In this document: positions 19,801 to 25,019 of the stretch, one piece after another
How the letters are laid out: every line of letters starts with the position of its first letter
Numbering within the stretch: position 1 is the first letter of the stretch
Source of the DNA: Chara braunii
Lineage: Eukaryota; Streptophyta; Charophyceae; Charales; Characeae
Assembly (NCBI GenBank): GCA_003427395.1
Contig: BFEA01000502.1
Span: 906,532-931,550 of the forward strand
Reading direction: 5' to 3'
DNA: 25,019 bases
The notes under the pieces: model-generated
Databases searched by the model: none
Told to the model about the DNA's origin: nothing
The model's input: the letters and a program-made list of their open reading frames with translations, nothing else
Translations under genes and position numbers: made by a program

Positions 19801-20820
19801 GATGCAGCGCGGTATATGGCTTATTCGTCAGATCTGGGACTCCGAAAAAAAAACCTGGAAGACAGCATCACAACTCAGGCAACAGCTGGCTGGCCTGCAT
19901 CATGTGGAGACCCACCTGGCAGAATTGATCTCCGCGGTTCCTACAAAATGGGTTACCGCCAGCCCTGCAACGACCTATAGTGAACAACAATGGTTCAAGA
20001 CTTCAACCACACCGACTCGAGTCTTCAAGGTGGAGGAGGTCCGTCCTGGAGGTTCGGTGGTGGTTTCAGAATGGACCCTGCGAGACTCGGGCCTTCATAA
20101 GCTCCACCCTCCAACGCCTATGTCTCTGGAGGGCATGCAGGAGATAACAGTTCTTCAGCAACGAGACGGAACTGTCAAGTTATCCTCTCTGAGCAACGCT
20201 GTTCAGAATGGGAAAATTGACACGAGCAAAACAGGTTGGCTTCTTTCTGCCCCAGGTAAGGAAATCCAAAAGATACCGTTACAGGACTACACCTCCAAGA
20301 TAGGCTATAATTTACACTCTGATGCTCATTCTGTTCAGGCAGGATTAACACTAACCTGGCAACGTAGAGCTTCCTCCCTGAAGCTTGCTCAGATCTCTTC
20401 CTCTTGGGTGGTTATCTTTATTCGACTATTACTGTCCTCTTTAGAAACCAAGGTAGGGGGTCTCCAGTGGATGCAACTCCACTCGTGCGTTCCCACAGCT
20501 TTATGGTGCTCTGAGAAATGAACAGATGTTTCAACAATATGCGACGCCTGCTCCCACCCGTCATTGGAAGACTGGCTACATTTATGGTGGGAGTGCATTA
20601 TTGCCAGAGGATTCTGGGACTTCCTCAATTCACTGTGGGAGAGAGCGTAATCTGTGACTGGTTTTTGGAATCAAGACTTTGTACTTACGGGCAGAGCACC
20701 TGCCTCCTTCAAGGGACAACAAGCGGATATAGTGGCTCAGATATTCAGAAGGAGAGCCTTTTGGGCATTATGGATAGCACGTAGAGACAGGCGCTTCCAT
20801 AATTCTCAACCTGATCCAGC
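16887..20820 (+). pseudogene. LINE-B ORF2: AP-endonuclease and reverse transcriptase (broken)
   Basis: It starts at ATG 16887, overlapping the ORF1 stop by 11 nt (ATGGACGGTAG). The endonuclease is intact in sequence: IASWNVRGL, LQETKL, VYVPAD, VGGDWNTV, YTWSS, RMLDLFLI and SDHKSI (residues 5-260). A coiled, Lys-rich linker follows. RT motifs: KGKCPGPDGLP near 18220, YRPISLLN, DQSGFIPGRQ, IDFQKACDRVN, RSLRQGCPLAPSLF, ALADDFS (LADD at 18913-18924) and GIQVSFGD. After a long linker comes the CCHC tail CDACSHPSLEDWLHLWWEC near 20550, then AFWALWIARRDRRF. Stops: TAA 18069, TAA 18187, TAA 18640, TAA 19036, TGA 20519, TAA 20648. Frameshifts: near 18140 and a GAAA duplication at about 19417-19420. 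Confidence 0.92.
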
Positions 20821-21301
20821 GGCCTAGCTCAGTTGGTAAGGCACGCAAGTGGCATTCAGGAGGTCTTGGGTTCAATCCCCATTGGCCTCATGTACCTTCC
20901 TGGGCAAGCTTGGCGCCCGCCACGTAGAGATATGCCGTTGGTCCCCCCGAGTGGCATTGAGCAGAGACTGCTGATGTTCATAGGGGGAGGGGACCGAAGG
21001 GGAGGGGACCGGAGGGGAGGCACAGTGACTGGCCCATCGAAGAAGCTCGGTCCTGATGCTACCGGCTGTCCCCTGTCTGGTATCGCCCACCTGCTGTAGC
21101 AGGTATCGCACCTGCTGGTGGGTGCAGCTCCCGCATGTTCCCTCGTTGGAGGCTTGAGCACAGATGTGGCTGCTACGGGGTTCCCCGTAATACTATAATG
21201 ACAATAAAAAGGCCTGAAAGGCCGTCCTGTCCAGATTTGACAGGTAATTGAATTGGTTGGGCTTAAAAGAATTAGCCTCTAAAAAAAAAAAAAAAAAAAA
21301 A
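20821..21301 (+). mobile_element. tRNA-derived SINE, full copy (SINE-1)
   Basis: The head resembles a tRNA with both internal pol III promoter boxes: A box TAGCTCAGTTGG (20825-20836) and B box GGTTCAATCCC (20869-20879). A body of about 330 bp follows, including GGGGAGGGGACC mini-repeats near 20988-21022, and the tail carries small hairpins (TACGGGG TT CCCCGTA; GGCCTGAAAGGCC; CCTGTC...GACAGG). A 21-base A-tail ends it (21281-21301). It interrupts LINE-B between IARRDRRF and the next conserved block, which resumes right after the A-tail. TCAACCT occurs on both sides (about 20806 and 21306), a possible eroded target-site duplication. Related copies lie at 22016, 24551 and 24951. Confidence 0.85.
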
Positions 21302-21471
21302 TTTATCAACCTTCTCTCCCAGCCCTAGTGGCCAACCTCAGAGGCTCAATAAGAACGGAGATCACTGCAGACTGGTTCAAAATCAAGAGGCAATCTGGCC
21401 TCCTGGAGGTAGCTGTTGAAAATGGTCCAGGCCATACAAGTGGGCCAGGTTTTCCACGGACAGTCGTTTAA
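21302..21471 (+). pseudogene. LINE-B ORF2 C-terminal end, displaced by the SINE
   Basis: The frame LVANLRGSIRTEITADWFK continues the ORF2 C-terminus, matching LINE-A (NRVVSDIRTTVISDWRSK) and LINE-C (IINNIRRTIMADWQG). It ends at TAA 21469-21471. Confidence 0.8.
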
Positions 21472-22015
21472 TTTATGATGAGCAGCTTTGGGGCCATCTT
21501 GCCAGTCCCAGGTCTTCATCTTCCACAGCAGAAAGCTTATAGCTGAGAGGGACTGGCAAGATGTTTCAATATCCCTATTGGTTCCAAGTCTGATGTTCCA
21601 CCCATTTTCTGTCAGACCGGGTAGACTGTGGGGACCCCAGCCCCAAGATTCATTGATATTTTTGTATAAGGGACGCTGGGCGCGGTTCCCAGCACGTGCT
21701 GCTCCCCACGAATAAGAATGGAGCCAATGTTCAACCAAAAAAAGATGTTTCAATATCCCTATTGGTTCCAAGTCTGATGTTCCACCCATTTTCTGTCAGA
21801 CCGGGTAGACTGTGGGGACCCCAGCCCCAAGATTCATTGATATTTTTGTATAAGGGACGCTGGGCGCGGTTCCCAGCACGTGCTGCTCCCTCAGAGGCTC
21901 AATAAGAACGGAGATCACTGCAGACTGGTTCAAAATCAAGAGGCAATCTGGCCTCCTGGAGGTAGCTGTCGAAAATGGTCCAGGCCATACAAGTGGGCCG
22001 GGTTTTCTACGGAGC
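21336..22015. repeat. Shuffled duplication: blocks A-B then B'-A'
   Basis: Block A (about 21336-21465, the LINE-B C-terminus) recurs almost identically at about 21891-22014. Block B (about 21560-21707) recurs at about 21746-21891, in the same orientation. So the order is A, B, B', A' with all four in direct orientation, which one simple tandem duplication does not produce. Block B has an unassigned open frame on the minus strand (NINESWGWGPHSLPG). Confidence 0.8.
21495..21563. repeat. 15-bp perfect inverted repeat with 39-nt spacer
   Basis: CATCTTGCCAGTCCC (21495-21509) and GGGACTGGCAAGATG (21549-21563) are perfect reverse complements. They sit at the A/B junction of the shuffled region, and the right arm runs into the start of block B. 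Confidence 0.85.
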
Positions 22016-22132
22016 AGCCACATCTGTGCTCAAGCCTCCAACGAGGGAACATGCGGGAGCTGCACCCACCAGCAGGTGCGATACCTGCTACAGCAGGTGG
22101 GCGATACCGGCCAGGGGACAGCCGGTAGCATC
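22016..22132 (-). mobile_element. SINE fragment in inverted orientation
   Basis: This is nearly the exact reverse complement of about 21057-21173 in SINE-1 (shared: GCAGGTGCGATACCTGCT and GGGAACATGCGGGAGCTGC). It lacks the pol III head and the A-tail. With SINE-1 it forms a large inverted repeat around the A-B-B'-A' region. Confidence 0.85.
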
Positions 22133-22159
22133 AAATGAAACCTACATGCATCTAACCGC

Positions 22160-22203
22160 AACTCTGTCCACTTTCCCAAAAAAAAAAAAAAACTCTGTCC
22201 ACT
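22160..22203 (+). mobile_element. Bare poly(A) insertion flanked by a 13-bp direct repeat
   Basis: AACTCTGTCCACT occurs at 22160-22172 and again at 22191-22203. Between them is only TTCCC followed by a run of A. This is the form of an extremely 5'-truncated retroposon with a target-site duplication. Confidence 0.6.
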
Positions 22204-22272
22204 CCCAGACATACAAAGAAAAAGTAAAAAAACAAAATACGAAAAAAAGTAAATAAAAAAACAAAAACGAAT

Positions 22273-22330
22273 GGGACTGAACACTGCATCTTCCCATGTT
22301 CTAAAGAAGGATTCAGTCAGTCTCATTTTT
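22273..22330 (+). repeat. Palindromic ~58-bp repeat, copy e
   Basis: GGGACTGAACACTGCATC, then CCATGTTCTAAAGAAGG, then TTCAGTCAGTCTCATTT. It is the same repeat as at 12981-13043. Homology continues to CAATGTAAAGAACGG at about 22350. Confidence 0.7.
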
Positions 22331-22771
22331 CACGTCCGTCTATCTCGCAATGTAAAGAACGGTCGGATAACCGGTCGACGCCCTATACCCACTTACACCT
22401 ATTTTTTAGGCCTAGCTGCACGACTCTGCACGACAACACATCCGACAACATTGTGAATGCAGCTGGACAACGTAGCTGTGTGTACTCGTCCCCACCCGAC
22501 CCTAAAGATAGGCTGTGTACATTCACAGCACAAAACACATCTATAATCTATACGCAGCCATCCTGACTGCGAACTTGACCCCTGAATTACCGTGCAAAAT
22601 TGGAGGAAAAAAATGGAACCCCGTGATATTGGAGAAAAAAAAATGAAACCCCAAGATATTAGCGGCCTATCAATTGACCAAACGGAGATTTGGGGAAATG
22701 GGCGCACCCGCGGAGCAGTCAGACGCGCTTGGCCCTTTTTTTGTTCAATCCCTTGTATATCCAGTTGTGGT
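22331..22771. other. Intergenic, no gene; short tandem duplication
   Basis: No gene seen. At 22599-22661 a unit of about 31 bp (TTGGAGRAAAAAAATG, then ACCCC..GATATT) is repeated twice in tandem with a few differences. Confidence 0.45.
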
Positions 22772-23085
22772 GTCCTTCGGGACATCCGTTAAAACTGGAA
22801 CAATCACAGTGGCTGTATGGGATCCTGCCAATCAAGGAAGGGAGCTATCACAGTGGCTGGGGATACGTGGCCCTAGCATGTAGAGGAATTATACTACAAG
22901 AAATATGGAGGGCCAGGAATTCGCAGGCATTCAAGAATAAAAAGGTTGCATTCCAAGAACAACGGCACCAGATAATAAACAACATCCGGCGAACAATCAT
23001 GGCTGACTGGCAAGGCACCTACAAAAGTAAGAGAAAAGGCTTCCGGTGGTTTATGGGGACGTGGGATAAGGTTTCAAAGTGTTGA
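22772..23085 (+). mobile_element. U6 snRNA 5' end fused to 3' end of a LINE (LINE-C)
   Basis: Positions 22772-22809 match the first about 38 nt of U6, starting exactly at its +1 G: GTCCTTCGGGACATCC then GTTAAAACTGGAACAAT. Immediately after comes LINE ORF2 C-terminal coding sequence, open to a TGA at 23083-23085: GWGYVALACRGIILQEIW, RARNSQAFKNKK, IINNIRRTIMADWQG. The LINE part aligns with the ends of LINE-A and LINE-B. No poly(A) is visible soon after the stop, so the 3' end is eroded or further on. I read it as a U6/LINE chimera made during reverse transcription. Confidence 0.8.
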
Positions 23086-23890
23086 AAATGCGCTTGTACA
23101 TGAAAAATGTGCTTCCAATTGGTTAAGTAATAACAAGAATACCGAGCCCAATAGCAGATTCTGCAGCAGCGAACAGGGGTAGCTTTGTCTCAGTCTCTAC
23201 AGATCACAAACTTTCTTTTTCACAGTGGTTGAAACCACCCTGAAGAAGATGTGGTGCTACCAGATGAGGGCTTACAGTTGGAACTGCAGAGGGAGCCTGT
23301 TGAAGATATGTTTGTGGGAACTAAGTATAGAGCCGTATTAGACTCGAGAGGAACTGGTGGGATATGATTGGGTGTTTAAGATCTTTGCTGATCATATGAT
23401 GTGAGCTCTCCCTGTGCTTTTTAAGACGAGTTAGCTCTGTTAAGTGTTATTGGAGTCTCACTGAGAAGCCGTAGGAGCAAATGCTCACATGGAGTGGAGG
23501 AGGACATTGGTTGTTGAAAAGGATGGTTATGTTCGCAGCCAGAGGCTGCACTTACCTTGACTGCAAGCTTTTTTTGCCCTTTCGGGAAATGTCGTGGGAT
23601 TCATTTGAGGTTGGCGGGGGTGTTTTTGGTTTTTAGAGGGAGGCGGGAAGGGTGCGGTCGGGGCTAGGAGACAGACCGGTCGTTGCAGACTTTGGGCAAT
23701 AGGTCGTTTCGTCAGGTCGGTGGGGTTTTTTGATGGGCGGCTACCTGTTTTTCCTTTTCGGGCGAACAGGCTTTTCGAAGGCTTTGGGCAATTGGGCAAG
23801 TTTAGGCTTAGAGGCCGACGAAAAAGAAAGAAAGGAAACAAGAAGAAAAAAAAAAGGAAAAAAAAAACGGAGTTTCAAATGCATGGACGT
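23086..23890. other. No gene recognised
   Basis: The first part may be the LINE-C 3' UTR. A minus-strand open frame at 23841-23527 and a plus frame near 23230-23365 (reading DVVLPDEGLQLELQREPVED) are short and lack support. An A-rich tract lies at 23820-23872. Confidence 0.4.
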
Positions 23891-23891
23891 A

Positions 23892-24145
23892 GGGGAAGGC
23901 CTGAGGGTGGCAGTTTCAGCAGTTCTTTGAGGAATGTATCTGGCCACCATGTGTGGAAGAATTTGCTTTTTTTGTTGTTTTGCTTATGTTGGGGTTCGTT
24001 GTAGTCCCCTGCCAGCCAGGCAGGGGAAAGGCCCTCAGGAGGGTGGCAGTTGCAGCCGTTCTTTGAGGAATGTATCTGGCCACCATTTGTGGAAGAGTTT
24101 ACTTTTTTTGTTGTTTTGCTTTTGTTCGGGTTCGTTGTACTGTCT
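23892..24145 (+). repeat. Tandem duplication, about 115-bp units
   Basis: The segment starting GGGTGGCAGTT at 23904 recurs from 24041 with few changes. Both contain TTCTTTGAGGAATGTATCTG and end in GGGTTCGTTGTA, with a 137-bp step. Between them is a perfect hairpin, CCCCTGCC (24006-24013) and GGCAGGGG (24019-24026). Confidence 0.8.
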
Positions 24146-24189
24146 CGACGCTGTAGCACCCTGTACCCGCCCACAGAACAAGGGAGCTC

Positions 24190-24221
24190 TTTTTTTTTTT
24201 TTTTTGGGGGGGGGGGGGGTG
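24190..24221. repeat. Adjacent T-run and G-run
   Basis: About 16-17 T are followed directly by about 13 G. Such a junction is slippage-prone and its length in the assembly may be unreliable. Confidence 0.75.
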
Positions 24222-24550
24222 TTAATGCAAAAATCGCAAAATACCCATATGTGGCTTGAGAACATCAGCAGTCATTTCCAGACAGTGGTGCTGCTGACCC
24301 GATACGTCCTGCGTGCCCGTACGAGACGAAGACTGAGCTGAAATTGGGGCCCCCATTTGGTTCACTCGATGAAGAGGGTTTTTTTTTTTTTTGGGTTGTT
24401 CGTCCATAAACACCCTCCCTCAGAGCACAGTCACAGGAATACCTCATAGAACGTATCTGGTGGTTATAGAGACTACGTCCGATTTTTTATTTTTTATTTT
24501 TATTATTATTATTATTATTTTTTTTTTCTTTGTTCCTTCTCCTATGAAAC
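24222..24550. other. Intergenic, no gene; simple-sequence tracts
   Basis: No gene seen. There is a T12-13 run near 24380 and a (TTA)n/T-rich tract at about 24484-24530, immediately before SINE-2. Confidence 0.5.
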
Positions 24551-24798
24551 TGCCCTGGCTAAGGCATGCAAGTGGCATTCAGGAGGTCTTGGGTTCAATC
24601 CCCATTGGCCTCATGTACCTTCCTGGGCAAGCTTGGCGCCCACCACCTAGAGATATGCCGTCGGTTCAAAGCAGAGAAGAGACTGCTGATGTTCATAATG
24701 GGAGGGGACCACAGGGGAGGCACAGTGACTGGCCCATCGAAGAAGCTCGGTCCTGATGCTACGGGCTGACCCCTGGTCGGTATCGCCCACCTGTTGTA
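24551..24798 (+). mobile_element. SINE-2: copy of the tRNA-derived SINE with damaged head
   Basis: GGCATTCAGGAGGTCTTGGG and GGTTCAATCCC (B box) match SINE-1, and similarity continues to about CGCCCACCTGTTGTAGC. The A box is lost: the head reads CCTGGCTAAGGC where SINE-1 has CCTAGCTCAGTTGGTAAGGC. A short internal segment is also replaced. There is no A-tail. The copy gives way to unrelated sequence at about 24799. Confidence 0.85.
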
Positions 24799-24950
24799 GC
24801 GGCAAGGCAAGACCAGGCCAGGCGAGTTGGGCCTGCCAGATGCAAAGCCTGAGCGCTGTGTCTCCGTTTTTGTTTGCATTGCAATGCAGGATGCACAGTA
24901 AGCAACAACCCTAGCCATTTCTGATTGGTTTCTTCCATTCCAAATCGAAA
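24799..24950. other. Spacer between SINE copies
   Basis: No gene seen. It separates SINE-2 from a further SINE fragment. Confidence 0.4.
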
Positions 24951-25019
24951 ACCACCTAGAGATATGCCGTCGGTCCCCCCGAGTGGCATTGAGCAGAGAA
25001 GAGACTGCTGATGTTCATA
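24951..25019 (+). mobile_element. SINE-3: partial copy running off the window
   Basis: It begins with CCACCTAGAGATATGCCGTC and continues through GAGTGGCATTGAGCAGAG to the window end, matching SINE-1 from about 20920. The tRNA-like head is absent here. Confidence 0.8.

Larger units (their letters stand above)
14774..21471 (+). mobile_element. LINE-B: L1-type non-LTR retrotransposon, split by a SINE
   Basis: The element reads ORF1 (14840-16897), ORF2 endonuclease, RT and CCHC tail (16887-20820), then a SINE insertion (20821-21301), then the last ORF2 codons to TAA at 21469-21471. It is better preserved than LINE-A: most defects are single stop codons plus two frameshifts. The upstream pyrimidine-rich sequence is the likely 5' UTR. 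Its own 3' poly(A) is not visible because the region after 21471 is rearranged. Confidence 0.92.

Noticed and set aside
20821-20892. Possible functional nuclear tRNA gene
   Set aside because: A and B boxes are good but no convincing anticodon stem or acceptor pairing forms, and the sequence continues into an A-tailed body repeated elsewhere. It is a SINE head.
23265-23312. MRAYSWNCRG reading, like the start of a LINE endonuclease
   Set aside because: Only about ten residues match and nothing downstream continues the domain. An overlapping frame looks equally protein-like, so chance is likely.
24190-24221. T-run then G-run as a telomere or quadruplex element
   Set aside because: There is no telomere-type repeat unit. 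It is two adjacent homopolymers whose lengths may be sequencing artefacts.
1-25019. CRISPR array, bacterial operon or phage region
   Set aside because: No regularly spaced short direct repeats with unique spacers, no Shine-Dalgarno-led gene strings; all content is eukaryotic repeat or organelle type.

Overview
The window reads as a gene-poor, repeat-packed piece of a plant-lineage (streptophyte) nuclear genome. Three things point there: two plant-type U6 snRNA-like sequences, L1-type LINEs whose ORF1 resembles the plant gag/CCHC type, and a block of mitochondrial DNA whose nad7 and nad3 read cleanly without obvious RNA-editing sites. That last point, plus the group II intron content, makes a charophyte alga (Chara/Nitella-like) my best guess. 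The guess is inference, not proof. I see no intact host protein-coding gene.

Layout. 1-721: AT-rich flank with a (CAAT)n microsatellite and two strong hairpins. 722-7641 (minus strand): nearly full-length decayed LINE (LINE-A), with ORF1 at the right, then AP-type endonuclease, reverse transcriptase, a CCHC tail, a 3' UTR and a poly(A) seen as poly(T) at 722-741. 7642-8754: probable LINE-A 5' region and flank. 8755-8858: U6-like snRNA copy, followed by a near-perfect 59-bp hairpin. 9914-11795: mitochondrial-derived block with a group II intron tail and domain V, the nad3 3' exon, tRNA-Val, tRNA-Asp, a shortened tRNA-Ser, the nad7 5' part, a duplicated maturase-domain fragment on the opposite strand, and the rps11 3' end. 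11885-13065: cluster of short fold-back elements of two families. 13066-14773: pyrimidine-rich stretch that may be a LINE 5' UTR. 14774-21471 (plus strand): second LINE (LINE-B) with ORF1 carrying two CCHC knuckles, and ORF2 carrying endonuclease, RT and a CCHC tail. Its end is split by a tRNA-derived SINE (20821-21301). 21472-22260: shuffled duplicates, including an inverted piece of the SINE and a bare poly(A) flanked by a 13-bp direct repeat. 22772-23085: a U6 5' end fused to the 3' end of a third LINE. 23086-25019: tandem duplication, homopolymer runs and two further SINE copies, the last cut by the window edge.

How the parts relate. The LINEs encode the retrotransposition machinery. The SINE copies (A-tailed, with pol III boxes), the U6/LINE chimera and the bare A-tail are all products expected from LINE-type target-primed reverse transcription. 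Nearly every premature stop I examined in LINE-A and LINE-B is one C-to-T step from CGA, CAA or CAG, which suggests decay by cytosine deamination. The mitochondrial block is either an old nuclear insertion (NUMT) or an assembly join. The only two N bases of the window fall inside it.
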